From contig NC_071669.1 of the NCBI RefSeq assembly GCF_028554725.1, positions 4,355,501 through 4,419,500 on the forward strand: a stretch of DNA of 64,000 nt, written 5' to 3'. The notes beneath the pieces were generated by a model. It was not told the DNA's origin and made no database searches. It was given only the letters and a program-made list of their open reading frames with translations. This stretch comes from Zeugodacus cucurbitae (taxonomy: Eukaryota; Arthropoda; Insecta; Diptera; Tephritidae). Of the stretch, positions 23,041 to 35,040 are shown in pieces (position 1 is the first letter of the stretch; each line of letters starts with the position of its first letter). The position numbers and the translations under genes are program-made.

Positions 23041-23985
23041 TACTCAATAAATACTGGAGGTTTACAAAAATATCCATATTCTCGACGATATTTACTTTCA
23101 CAGTAGTGCGGGATACTTCGGGGTTTCGATTTGAAGCTCTACTCTGGTAGTTACCGGCGAAATTTTTTCAAAAGTTCTCTACTATGGTTCATAAATTCAC
23201 TGCTGAAGACATTTCACTTTTAAAATTTATGTATAGAACTGTGGTGAGATCTATGGATGGTGCTTACGGTCTTTCGGAGGATCAATCTGGGACAAATAAT
23301 AATCCCTGTCTTCAAGAAATGCTGGTTTTTCGGTATTTCCATATTCTCGACGATTTTCACATTCCCAGTAGTACAGGATCCTTCGGGTTTTCAACTTGGA
23401 ACCCTACTCTAGTAGTTACCGATGAAATTCTTTCAAAACTATGGATCTTACTATGGATCTTAAATCCACCGTTGATGGATATTTTACTTCTCAAAATGTA
23501 TCCACAGAAGTATGTTGAGGCCTATAGATGCTGCCTACGGTTTTTCAGGTCTTGAAGAAATGTTAGTTTTTCGAAGTTTCCATATTCTCGACGATATTCA
23601 ATTTCTAAACTATACAGGATCCTTCGTGTTTTCAACTTGGAGCCTACTTTAGTAGTTACCGGCGAAATTCCTTCAAAATTCTTTACTAGGCTTCTTAAAT
23701 CCACCATTGAGAATATTTTTACTTCTGAAATGTATCTACAGATCTATGTTAAGACCTATAGATACTGCCTACGATCTCGCAGGCGTCTCCTGCGACACAG
23801 AATAATCCCTGTTTTGAAAAAATGCTGCTTTTCGAAGTTTCCTGTCTGGTTTTGGAAGTTTTTAATATCCAGTGCGTTGAGATCTTCTTTTTGGGCTGAT
23901 ATAGTTATCTCCAGAACTTTTCTGGGACCTATAGACGATGCCTACGGTCCTCAGGCGATGCGTCAAGGGTTAAATAAACCCTATG
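23041..23985 (+). repeat. Degenerate tandem repeat, about 240-270 bp, three to four units
   Basis: CCATATTCTCGACGAT begins at 23073, 23339 and 23580. Each unit continues with GGATCCTTCG-like, TTTTCAACTTGGA, CTAGTAGTTACCGGCGAAATT and CCTATAGATGCTGCCTACGG phrases. Part of a fourth unit runs to about 23985. Weak frames arise across the units but contain no known domain. Confidence 0.8.
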
Positions 23986-23991
23986 TATGCA

Positions 23992-24545
23992 CGTGATTGG
24001 CGTTGCAACCGTTTAACCGGTTTTAGCCGAATCGACGATAGTGCGCCACTTCTCGCTCTCCTTCGCAGTTCGGCGCCAGTTGGAGATCCCAAGTGTAACC
24101 TGGTCGCTCTCCATCTTGTCCCTCCAACACTTTCATGGCTGCAGTGTTTTCGTCCATTCGGACAACATGACATTGCCAGCGTAGCCGCTGTCTCTTTATT
24201 CGCTGAACTATGTCAATGTCGTCGTATAACACATACAGCTCATCATTCCATCTTCTGCGATATTCGCCGTTGCCAATGTTCTGAGGACCATAAATCTTGC
24301 GCAAAATTTTCCTCTCGAAACCTCCTACTGTCGTTTCATCTGATGTTAACATCGTCCAAGCTTCTGCACCATAAAGCAGGACGGGAATGATAAGCGACTT
24401 GTAGAGCTTGATTTTGGTTCGTCGAGAGAGGACTTTACTGTTCAATTGCCTACTCAGTCCAAAGTAGCACCTGTTGGCAAGAGTGATTCTGCGCTGGATT
24501 TCGAGGCTGACATTGTTCGTGTTATTGATGTTCCCTGGTTCCCAG
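23992..24545 (-). pseudogene. LINE ORF2 C-terminal fragment (family L1), copy 1
   Basis: Minus-strand frame with SLEIQRRITLANRCYFGL, then RTKIKLYKSLIIPVLLYGAE, then RRRWNDELYVLYDDIDIVQR and HVVRMDEN. This is the region after the polymerase core in RTE-like non-LTR elements that litter fly genomes. A segment is missing between DENTAAMKVLE and the last line, so the usual GRPPLRWKDQ block is absent. It ends in the family's 3' hairpin (AACCGGTTAAACGGTT on the minus strand, near 24005-24022). It is 5' truncated near 24545, where the frame enters unrelated sequence. Confidence 0.85.
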
Positions 24546-24559
24546 ATATAAAAACTAAA

Positions 24560-26560
24560 AAAAAAAAACTGTAACAAAATTGTTTGCATATCCGCTTGTG
24601 AAAGTTTATATGAACTTCTGGTGAGTTGAGTTCCTCGTTTTGGGCCGATATAGTATATAATTAATACATAATTTAGCAAATCTAATGTAGGTTTGAGAGC
24701 ACGAACATTTCAGTTCCCTTCAGTGCACACTTTTTTTTGGTTGTGAGGTATTTGAAAATTCTTAAGACATCAAGCCAGAAACACCAGACTCAAGGAGTAG
24801 TAAAATTAAATTTTCTTCTATAGTAGAACTTTTGTGCAGCCATATTTCGCTTTACCTAGAGCTCTTTATACAGTCTAGTCTTACTATGAAGAAAGAAATC
24901 AGTGATTTGGTTTTTTTAAGAGAGAAATCTCAATTCAGAATATGTGTCTTGTGGTGTGCGACTACGTTAAATATCATTTTAGCTAATTTTTGAATCAAGC
25001 GCCTAAAGGTAGGCAACATATTGATTGTGAATTGATCGATTTGATATATACATATACATTTTTTAGATATATATATATATTTAGAAATCAAAATTATCCT
25101 ATTCTTTCGAAAAAGATGATGAAAATAACGTCTTACTGCTGGCGATCTCACTTTCAGAATATAGTACATACTTCTCATCTAACATTGCCCGAGTTACTGA
25201 AACTCTTTCTCGAATACACTTATATGGTCTCATTTATAACACTATATTTCTACATCTCTATTTAAGCCTTCCAATACCACAAGTGACCCAAACTACCACA
25301 TGTATCCTTATTATTTATTTATGCTGGCAATATTTATTTATTTACCGTTTGCAATTTATTGATTTACAAATACGAGTACACCAATGCAATATTTGAAATT
25401 CAACTGCAATGAAAAAAATAAAAATGCAACAAAAAATCCATAAAACAAATGCAACGGGACATGTAAAGCGAAAGGCTACGATTACGTCAACTGCGCATAT
25501 GAAAAATGAAAAAAAAATAAAAATAAATTAAACAAGAATAAAGAACAAAGAACAAAGCATTATAGTGAAATGCAAAGGAAATGTCGAATTATTTTATCTT
25601 CCGAATGTGATATAAACAGCAGCAGGCAGTAAAAGCCAACTCAAGGCCCTCATACATACGAGCGGTACAGTGCAAATAAGCGGTAGCTGAGGACTTTCGG
25701 GAATTGATATCGATCAGACACACACACCCACATGCGCAAAGCTGGAAAATGGCATATGAAAGGCCACTTTAGGCGACCCTGGACGGCATTGACATTTTCA
25801 GCAGGTGCATATATGTACCTCTCTCTACTGAGTGCAACACGGAGGCACTCAGCCACATAGTGGGTGGCACAGGTGCAAAATATTATGAGTGCTTGCATTA
25901 TCTCTTTGCCATAAATCAATACGACTCAGCGCACGTTTCGCTTACGACAGACCGCCATGAAATGTCGACGAAAGATATTTAAAAACAAAAAGAAAAATGA
26001 AACTCTTCACTTAATACAGGAGTAACAAAAATGCAGGTCCTCCGTAATCAGTATGCAGAAATCAGTGGAGGTAAAAAATATTATTGAGTATATGCCGCAA
26101 GCAAATATTCTTGTATTTGAGTGCACATGATTTCGTTGGTTATACATATTTGATTCACTGTCTATTTGTATTTTGTGGCAAAGGAGTTTTGCTGACAGTA
26201 AGTAAATGGATATAGATACTTGGAATTGTGTGTGTTTAAGCGTACTTTAGCCAAAGGTTATGTGATGTGACGAATTGATGGCAATCAGTTGATTGCTGAT
26301 TGCATGCGATAAAGTAAGACATAAAAAAGAATTTTTTTTTTTTATATTATGGTGGGTGTATATGTAAAAGTTAGAGTATTAAGCGACAAATTCTAATAAA
26401 CATGTTTTGATAATTTTATGATTGTGGGTTTTGGCTTATGTCGCATGGAATTTGTCATAAAAGCTACCAAAAAGATCTTATCATAAAACAATGAAAGCTT
26501 TTTCTAAATAGATATTTACCTGGACAGTGAATTTTGAAATAGTGAAAGTCGATTGAAAGG
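24560..26560. other. Non-repetitive AT-rich stretch
   Basis: A short phrase (AAGCGCC...GTAGGCAACA) at about 24998 also occurs at about 21379, suggesting a small dispersed repeat. Otherwise nothing was recognised; short frames on both strands lack coding features. Confidence 0.45.
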
Positions 26561-27340
26561 TCTATGACGTACAGAACCTATGTATATGGGGCACTTATAG
26601 CTTAAGATAAGATTAGAACATCAAAGACCAGTGTAAGGATTGCTATCAACCGTACTCTAAGGAGATATTGGATCCTTAATATCAAAATTCCTGAAAATCT
26701 CGAAAAGCTCTCAAAAGCTCTTCGTAAAAAACCTATAAGGGGTACGTATACCTTAAAGTATGGTTAGTACATTCTAAGGAGAAATCTAAGGAGACTCTGA
26801 AACATATTTATTTCATTCTCACCTTCTTATTGTGGGATGCCTAAATCTCAACGATTACTGAAATTCTCGAAAAGCTCTCTATATCTACATATATATAAGA
26901 AATCTTATTAAACTCCGCACATAACCTAAAAGTGCTACAACACATTAAAATAAGTTTAGAACATCACAAACTTGTATAGGAATTGCTTTTAACCGTATCC
27001 TAAGGAGACACTGGATCTTTAATCTAAAGGATTACTGAAATTATCTAAAAGCTCTCGAAAGCTTTTTATACGATATCTCAATAAACTTCGTAAAAAACCT
27101 ATATACCTTAAAATAGGGTCACTACGGCAATGACGGAGATATGAATTATTTTTAACTGTGTACCAAAGAGTCCCTTCAACATATTTATGTGGTATTGACA
27201 ATCCTCAATTCTTCTTCTTACTGGAGGATGCTTCAATCTCAAGGATCTTGAAAATCACAAAATTTTCTCAAAAGCTCTATAAACGAAAGAATAAACAAAA
27301 GCTCATTAAACTCCGACACTAGAAGTTTTTGAAAGGAAAA
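26560..27340 (+). repeat. Degenerate repeat cluster with AAAGCTC core
   Basis: Loosely repeated blocks of about 170 bp contain ATTAGAACATC or TTTAGAACATC, GGATTGCT(A/T)T(C/T)AACCGTA, CTAAGGAGA and CTCGAAAAGCTCTC-type words near 26620-26710, 26760-26900, 26940-27080 and 27100-27300. A final piece with CTCGAAAAGCTCACAAAAGC lies at about 27733, past the LINE insertion. Confidence 0.65.
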
Positions 27341-27346
27341 TTTCAG

Positions 27347-27655
27347 AACATTGACAACGGCGAATACCGCAGACGATGAGCTGTATGAGTTATACGACGA
27401 CATTGCCATAGTTCAGCGAATAAAAAGACAGCGTCTACGCTGAATAGGTCTTGTTGTCATGGACGAAAACACTCCAGCTCTGAAAGTGTTCGATGCAGTA
27501 CCCGTCGGAGGAAGCCCTCCACTCCGTTTGAGGGACCAAGTGGAGAGCGAGCTGGTTACACTTGGGATCTCCAACTGGCCACGAACTGCGAGGAAAAGAG
27601 AGATCACTCCTCTGCCATTATCGATTCGGTTATAACCGGCTAAACGGTTTTATAC
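27347..27655 (+). pseudogene. LINE ORF2 C-terminal fragment (family L1), copy 2
   Basis: Plus-strand remnant of the same family as 23992-24545. Aligned words are GAATACCGCAGACGATGA, TATACGACGACATTG, GACGAAAACACTCCAGC and GTTCGATGCAGTACCC. A stop replaces the tryptophan before the GHVVRMDE motif, and the middle is shortened (GGAAGCCCTCCACTCC). It ends at the 3' hairpin AACCGGCTAAACGGTT (about 27633-27648). It interrupts the AAAGCTC repeat cluster. Confidence 0.85.
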
Positions 27656-29740
27656 TAAAGATACAATATGGTATGTTTGAGTACTTTATGTGCTTCTTCT
27701 TACTGCAAGAAGCTTTAATTTCAAGCATTTATTGTATTCTCGAAAAGCTCACAAAAGCTTTCTATACTTTTAAGTTCCATAAAGTGTATGTCTGTATATT
27801 TTCGGTTGGGGTCTAGAAAAATTCTGCCTACTAAAGCCAAGTTTTCTTGGAACGGTGATTTTCTATGATTATATATAGGTAACTGATTTCATTCTGGATT
27901 CCTCGCCACTTTATCTATAGTGAATGTTCTCTAATGTCCTCTAATTCAAGCAATTTTCTCTTCAAATGTGTTCTGAGGCTTATTTATAATAGTCCGATAC
28001 TGTCGCATATTATTAATTCGCTCTCTCCGTTTTCAACTCCACAATATATAAAAAAGCTTTCCGTATATCCCTTATTTTTCCCATTTAAGCACTCTCTAAA
28101 TACTCCAGTGACTACTTCGAGCCAGTCATTTCAGTATCATTAAACTGCTTCGCACCCTATTATCAAACAGTGCATTTTCCGTTACTTCTTCCATGTTTTA
28201 AATTTGCACTCCACACATTGGCAATGAAATAAAACTAATGCGTTGTGATATAAATCCTTGTCGACGCAAATATTTACTTTTATGTCACTGTTGGTTAAAG
28301 AAAATTGAACATAAAATGCAGCACATCCATTACAATGGTTTAACCAAAGCACCAGTCATTCTTCATTCACATTCACATATGGGCATACGAAGCATACCCA
28401 AGCTGGAGAGGAAGCAGTCAGATAAGATAAGCGCACTATATAAGACTTATAAGGCGGAATATATACAACAACAATGCAACTGAGTGTGTCGCATATCCAT
28501 AGGGACCACAAATGCAGAAGGGGTGCTACGAAAGGAGGCACTCAGTGGTGGCGGCAACTCCAAAGCAAGGAGTGGGCGTGTCGTTTATATGCTACAGCTG
28601 CTGCTTGGCGGTCCACAGAGTGGCGCTGCCTTGTCATTGTAGGAGCCAGCAGCGACTGATGCAGATGGAGTAGCTGCCTTGCGCCCGAAAACCAAACCCC
28701 TGAAAGTGTCTGACGCTTGGAATTGCACGTAGCTGGCTACATATGTAGTTTTATCAGCGCTTGATACGAGCACTAAGCCCACACACACACACCAACTTTA
28801 TTTATATATGCATTGCCTGTCTGTCGTCGTGCGTTCCTTGTGCCGCAGACAGTCTACTATGTTGTGGCAGGACAGCACCTAAAGGCAGCCAGCTCCTACG
28901 CAGTACTGGTATAAAACTATTTCTTCTTCATATCTACTTGCGTGTCTTCTGCACTTGGCAGTGAAAAGTGCCTGACACGTTGCTGTCATTTGTTGTAAGG
29001 GCGTACATCAGCCAGCCAGCCAACCGCCGCCGCACCCAGTGTCTGCTAATGTTTATGTATTTTCTTTTGCTTCAAACACAAAAAAAAAAATAAAGAAACA
29101 AGTAATAAAATAACGGTAACGTACTGCAACACGGATTTGTGCACTTATTTTTCCTTCGTACGCCATTCTTGCCTTCACAATGGCATTTGTAATTTAATTT
29201 AAGTAGCCGGTCAACATGCTTCGTTGTGGTGCTCCGTATGTGTGTGTATGAAGGAGTTGAGTTCAGCTAGATGCACATACATTCATATATACAACAACAA
29301 ATTGCTGTAAAACAATATAAATGTGTACTCTGACATATTCGATGTACTCCTACTCCACTTTCATGTGAAATTTTATTCATCTTTCTTTCTTCAATTTCGC
29401 CTTTTCGTATCTTCTGCTTGTCCTTTTGTGCAATATTAGATTGTCTTACTATCGCATAGAGTGTGTTAACGAAGTGCGAAAGTGGCGGTGGAGAATTTAT
29501 GTACTTCACATATCGCATTAAGCTTCTATTACATTTGTGGACGATATTTATTTATAGGATTCATATCAAGTACAAGTTCTTTTTCGTACCAAAATTTGTT
29601 ATAAAGTATAAAAATATCTTCCATCCTATATGTATGCTATATATGTCATTATTTCTGCAAATGAAATCGACAAATACTAAAAATTTTATTAATATGTGTA
29701 TTTAGACAAATATCCCTAGGTTAATAAAATCTTTCAAAAG
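27656..29740. other. Non-repetitive stretch, no gene supported
   Basis: Includes a GC-richer block at 28480-29060 with overlapping short frames and a TATATAAG word (28437) that lacks an initiator at the right distance. Nothing convincing. Confidence 0.45.
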
Positions 29741-29746
29741 GAGTTA

Positions 29747-30318
29747 GGTGGGTTTCAGTGGTTCATTTTTACTATTTTCTTTAATGTAAACAATCATCTA
29801 TTTTCAATTAAACATCTCAGCATATCAAAGATACACATTTAAACAGTATTTTGTGAAATTTTTATTAAAAAAATGCCGAAAATTCAGTCGTTGGTACCTC
29901 AACTCCCATGGTGTGTCCAAAAAAATGCTCTTACCAAGAACAGTATAATTCATTATTGGTTCAAGTAAAATAAAAAAAAAATCAAAAATATTTCATTAAA
30001 TAATGTTAATTGATAAATCTAGTTATTGAACGAAAGGAAAAACAAATAAAAAATTTATTTTTTACTTACTTTGTACTAAAAACACATTTTTAGGTAAAAT
30101 TTTGGTAAGAAAAAAATATTTGTAGCAAAACAATCCTTCGTCTAATGTCTGGATAGTTATTCAAAGATATGTGACAAAAGAAATCGTGTCCAACGACTTA
30201 AAAAATGGAGTTTTGAGATAGGCTTCTGTATACCTGCGAAGCTCCCGGAACACCCTCTCTCTTTTATTCGGAACGATTTGAAAAAAAAAATTGATTTTTT
30301 GAAATTTTCAAACCCACC
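29747..30318 (+). mobile_element. GGTGGG-ended inverted-repeat element, copy B, complete
   Basis: Begins GGTGGGTTT and ends AAACCCACC, each with TA directly outside (29745-29746 and 30319-30320), giving 572 bp. Its interior matches copy A at 14850-16223 on the opposite strand. TA target duplication suggests the Tc1/mariner superfamily. No coding content, so it is a MITE. Confidence 0.75.
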
Positions 30319-30344
30319 TAACCTCTTAAACTTTGTGTCAAGTA

Positions 30345-30790
30345 ATCTTCTTCTTCTTCGTGACTGCCGTAAACACCGCTTACGCGGTTATAGTCGAGTC
30401 CACAACAGCGCGCCACGTATCTCTCCTTTTGACAGTTTGTCGCCAATTGGTAATACCAAGTGAAGTCAGGTCCTTCTCCACCTAGTCCTTCCATCGGAGT
30501 GGAGGCCTCCCTCTTCCTAGGCCTAGGGTTCCACCAGCGGGTACTGCATCGATCACTTTCAGAGCTGGAGCACTTTCGTCCATTCGAACAACATGACCTA
30601 GCCAGCGTAGCCGCTGTCTTTTTATTCGCTGGACTATGTCTATGTCGTCGAATAACACATACAGCTCATCGTTCCATCGTCTGCGGTATTCGCAAAACAC
30701 TTCTCTCGAAAACTGCTAGTGTCGTCTCATTGGATGTTGACATCGTCCAAGCTTCTGCACCATTAAGTTCTGCACCAGTAGTAGAATGAT
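30345..30790 (-). pseudogene. LINE ORF2 C-terminal fragment (family L1), copy 3
   Basis: On the minus strand it encodes YRRRWNDELYVLFDDIDIVQ, LRWLGHVVRMDESAPALKV and RGRPPLRWKD, then continues past a frame break to the 3' hairpin AACCGCGTAAGCGGTG. The element ends in a GAA-repeat tail (TTCTTCTTCTTCG on the plus strand at about 30348). It is 5' truncated near 30790. Confidence 0.88.
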
Positions 30791-32110
30791 CTTCCTGTTC
30801 ATTAGTTATTCGTTTTTATTTGGTGGGTCCCAAACCCTACGCACAACCACATAAGCGGGATTCGCCTTTTCACTTTAGCGCGCCTCCAAACGGTTGTCTG
30901 TTGGCTATCCAGCGGATGCTTGGTCTAAGACCGGAAGTCGTGATCTGCTTGAGCCACATGCAAAAGAATCGTTTCTGGCCACTCGCAAGGGAATGACAGT
31001 CAGAAACTTTCCTCACTTTCGTGAATTTCTACATATGACTCCATCCTCCTTCCTCCGTCAAGTAATCTTACATATTGTTTTTTGTCGCCTTAAAGCATTA
31101 AACGGGCTATAAATGGAATGGGTAACGTCAAATTTGTCGAAACTTACTGGAAAGTAGGTTAACCTATTTTGAAATGAATTAAAGTTGAAACAGAAATTCA
31201 GTCTAACATTGACGACGGGTTATTGCTCTAAATAGATTCGTTCAGTATGAGTAATCTATTGTTGATGTAAACTACTGAGTTCCATAAACCAGATCAGTTA
31301 GTAGAAACCCTTCTGTTTCCACGATAATACAGTCTGTAGAATCGAAATATAATGATATACTTGACTAAGCAGTAACACCCCAGTTTTATTCAGAGAATCG
31401 GAGAATATTTTTTGGTAGAAAACAGCAGTAAATTTTGTTTCTTGAGTATTTACACCATAGGTTGAAAGCCTGCTTTCCCACAGAGGCCATATTTTTACTT
31501 TAGCTTATGTGTATAGTGTAACTGTATATTAATTTCAAAGTATTATAGCATTTGGTTACTCTTGAACATACAATTGTGAGACTGCAACAACTATAAGATT
31601 CTGATTAAGGTTATACTGATCATAATAGAGAGATCATCTGAGATGTTTTTGTTTTTGAAATTTAAATAGAGGATCGTGACTGTGAAGAGTAAATTTTTGT
31701 TGTTGTTTTGTTCAGAATTCGGAATTAAGATTTGTGGCCATCAGTATTGTATTTAAATTCTTTTAAATACTTTTAACGTTTGGCAAAAGCGCTCAAAAAT
31801 AATAATTTTTTCAAAACCCAGTGGTGTAAACAGCAAGCTTTAAAAGCAATCACAAAGCTATAAAGCAAATGTGTTGTAAAGTTTTATAACGAGTGTGAAA
31901 AATTCACGAAAATGACGTGTAAAACATATTTAAGTTTACATAATGCCACCGTGGCATAATGTGTGTGCAAGTTTACACACCCGTTAAGCTACGTTGCTGA
32001 GTAATGACAAGCTGCGCACTTTGTAAACTCTGCAAGAATAATGTTGTCTCCGTAAACGATGGAAAAAGTATACTTTAATAGAATTTTTAGTAATTCAAAT
32101 AAATATGTAT
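30791..32110. other. Non-repetitive stretch, no gene supported
   Basis: The first 300 bp (30810-31080) is GC-richer and may belong to another old transposon, but no domain is readable. The rest is ordinary AT-rich DNA. Confidence 0.4.
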
Positions 32111-32117
32111 ATATAAT

Positions 32118-33747
32118 AACTAGCTGATCTTTTTTTTGTCACTATTAGTCGAGTTCATTCACACAGTTTCGTCGAATGAAGATTGTGAGGCATAATAATG
32201 ACAATGATGATGATTCAACTTTGAGACGCAAAGGATGCGGCGGCATCCGCCGTTTTCCAATAGATATAATAGAAATACCACCGGATAATTCACTGCTTCG
32301 TCTTCATTTCAACACGATCGATCGATTTGTATGAACACAAATCTCCCGGAATTTGACTTTGAATTGTATAGTTTAAGTCATCGGTATTTTCAGCAGCTAA
32401 AATTGCGAGTGCATTCAACCAATCGTAGTTAATAATAATAATTTTTACCAATGTTCGGATAAACATTCGTGATGAGTTCATCTCTCGTTGAAATAAATTG
32501 ACAAATGGTAGGTGGAAACGATATCAAATCATTGGAAGTATCAACCGGAATTTGCCCATTTCCAATTCTTAGCAGTTCTTCTGCGTGGTTATCCTGTTGC
32601 AGGAAAACTCGCATATTCATAGTCAATCAAACCGACATAAATACGATGACTTGAGACATGCGTTCAATTCATCCGCCGCTGTTAATTTCTAAATAACAGA
32701 AACTGTTTGTCAAAAATCTAACAGTATCATTACGGCACCAAAGCGACGATTATTATTCCACAGTTTACAAATCTTCAACACTTTTGCCATAGCTGATTGC
32801 GTTGCAAACAGGTGTTTCATTGATTTGCATGTTTAACAGAAGCTTCGGTGCCGAATGTGCCGTTCTTCCAACTTCTAGTAGCGTTGCAGCAATTCCAGTA
32901 GATGCGAGAGCCAACGCAATGCCATTTTGAGATCGTATTGTTGCCAAAATCAATGTTGTCAGGAACATTTTCCCAGTTCCACCCGGGCGCATCAAGAAAA
33001 AATAGTCCAATGTTTTCATCATTTACAGCGTTCATCAATTCATCATAGGCACTCTTTTGCTGCTCATTCAATAATGGAACATTTCTTTGTACTTGTATAG
33101 AAAAATGTAAAAACCTACCAAAATTGCTAATTTTAACATTTAAAATTAAAACACTTTTAACATTGTTTTTTCGACTATCGACCCCCCTTATATAATTGAA
33201 TCATGTTCAATTACAATTATCAATATATTTTAGTATAACATCAAAACATTTCTTAAAAAAGCAACAATGACAACCTTCTAAATATGTTATTATGTTTTTT
33301 TATTTATGTTGTCAATGTACATACATATGTACATATTATTTAGAAAACATTTGTATGGGAAAAAGAAAATGGTAGTTTTAAGGGGTTTCCAGGCAATTAT
33401 TCGAACTTTTCTCACCTTTTAAACGTTCTCTAGATCTCCATGAACATTTCAAGACTAAAATTAACCAAATCGGTTGAGGCGTTCTCGACTAACGAACATC
33501 AATTGATTATTATACATATATACATATGTATGTATATTATATTTCCCCCGTTTTTTACACATTTACCACTGTTTCTTCGCTCCTATTGGTGATGCTATAC
33601 GTGATGCTATATAGCCTATAGCCTTCCTCGCTAAAAGGACTATCCAATACAAAAAGAATTATTCAATTCGAACCAGTAGTTTCGGAGATTAGCGCGTTCA
33701 AACAAACAAACAAACAAACTCTTCAGCTTTATAATATTAGTATAGAT
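32118..33747 (-). mobile_element. Internally deleted Helitron (Helentron-like)
   Basis: Read on the minus strand the element starts near 33747 with ATCTATACTAATATTATAAA, then a run of TTTG units and a GCGCTAATCTC word. It continues with non-coding sequence, then helicase remnants, and ends near 32118 at a GATCAGCTAGTTATT-like end. The Rep/HUH endonuclease domain is absent. Boundary positions come from recognised end motifs, with no empty site to confirm them. Confidence 0.6.
32290..33071 (-). pseudogene. Pif1-type Helitron helicase remnant
   Basis: Minus-strand fragments of a Pif1-family helicase. From the right, MNEQQKSAYDELMNAV and LFFLDAPG open the domain. A frameshift falls inside the P-loop, so GGTGKMFLTTL reads in the next frame (33022 leftwards), with Met where Thr/Ser normally follows the P-loop Lys. 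Next come GIALALASTGIAATLL and RTAHSAPKLLLNM. After a deletion the C-terminal part shows LLRIGNGQIPVD, ISFPPTICQFIS, ELITNVYPNIGKN and WLNALAILAAEN. Multiple stops and shifts make it non-functional. Pif1-like helicase is the second domain of Helitron replicases. Confidence 0.8.
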
Positions 33748-34215
33748 TTTAGGTATGAGGGTGGATTTATGGGGACTTTAGAGAGTGCAAATTTCAATGC
33801 TGAGGTTACCAGTCGCTTATTGTAGTACCTTAACTAAATCCTCTTGCTACTGGTGCCTTGTTCTCCTTTCTTATAAATCTAAAATTATGAATTCAAGTCA
33901 TTGTATCCATTAGTTAGGCAATTCTTTAAACTCCTAAACAGTCAAGCATGAATTTGATGATATGCTCTTTGGTTTCATACCACACTCTTTCGTTTCTTCA
34001 AAACCATTCGGCATTATATACCGCTAACTTCACCTTTACAGTGCAATCCGGTAGTAATGTTGACATTTTCTGCATCATTAAATGAAAAGGTTGAACACCT
34101 GTTTATTTGGAGTGTAGCGACGCCTGACGAAATTGAAATGTAAGCGTACGTACCACGAATTTCACATACTCTTCACTACCTACAAAGCATTACAAAAATA
34201 TTTTCACTGTTATTG
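33748..34215. other. Short spacer, nothing recognised
   Basis: AT-rich sequence between the Helitron and the next HLE with no repeat, splice or coding signal. Confidence 0.4.
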
Positions 34216-34217
34216 GA

Positions 34218-35040
34218 TATACTCTCGCAACAAAGTTGCTTAGAGAGTATAATAGTTTTGTTCACATAACGGTTGTTTGTAACACCCAAAACTAAACGAG
34301 TTAGATATAGGGTTATATATACCAAAGTGATCAGGGTGAAGAGTGGAGTTCAAATTCGGATGTCTGTCTGTCTGTCCGTCCGTCAAGTTGGTATACAATA
34401 TTTTAAATAGGTGTGGCACCGCCCACTTAGAGATCAAAAACCATATCTCCGAAACTGCACGACCAATTTCAATGAAATTCGGTTTGTAATATTTTCATTG
34501 CATCCCAATGATTCGTTGTGAAAATAGACCAAATCGGTTCACAACTTCGCCAACTTCCTATACACCAGAACTTTGAAGTCGATCTGAATCTTTTACTTTA
34601 CACTATATAAAGTAAGCACCAGTGAAGATATCGGAACAGAACTTTGCATAAATACTGCATTTATAGTGTGACATCGCCCTTCTAAAAAAAGCCATACGTT
34701 TTCAAGGGTCCATATAGCGAACATTAGGACCTCAGTGATTTTATTATTTTTTTTTTTTCGTAAATATAGATAAGTCTCTCAGATATTTTGAAAAAATTCA
34801 GAGGAAATATTTTTCTGCTATAAATAGGTCTCCGTGCCAAAAATAAGTGAAATCGGGCCATAACTTCACCTAGCTCCCAAATACCTAATATTATGGTTTT
34901 CGAACTTTTAATGGACTTAATACCATATATATGTCGAATATGTGAGTCAAATTGTGAGTTATATTAATAAAATTAAATAAATAAATTGCGAAAGTATAAA
35001 ATGTTCGCTTACACCCCAACATAACCCTTCCTTACTTGTT
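34218..35040 (+). mobile_element. HLE, copy B
   Basis: Starts TATACTCTCGCAACAAAGTT, then AACGGTTGTTTGTAACACCC, a GTCY run (about 34362-34384), and AAAACCATATCTC and TTTCAATGAAA blocks. It ends GCGAAAGTATAAAATGTTCG with the CCCTTCCTTACTTG tail. Non-coding. Same family as the copies at 3.0, 38.0 and 56.4 kb. Confidence 0.85.

Noticed and set aside
28430..28480. TATATAAG word as a promoter
   Set aside because: No initiator at the right distance and no leader-like exon with a donor downstream.
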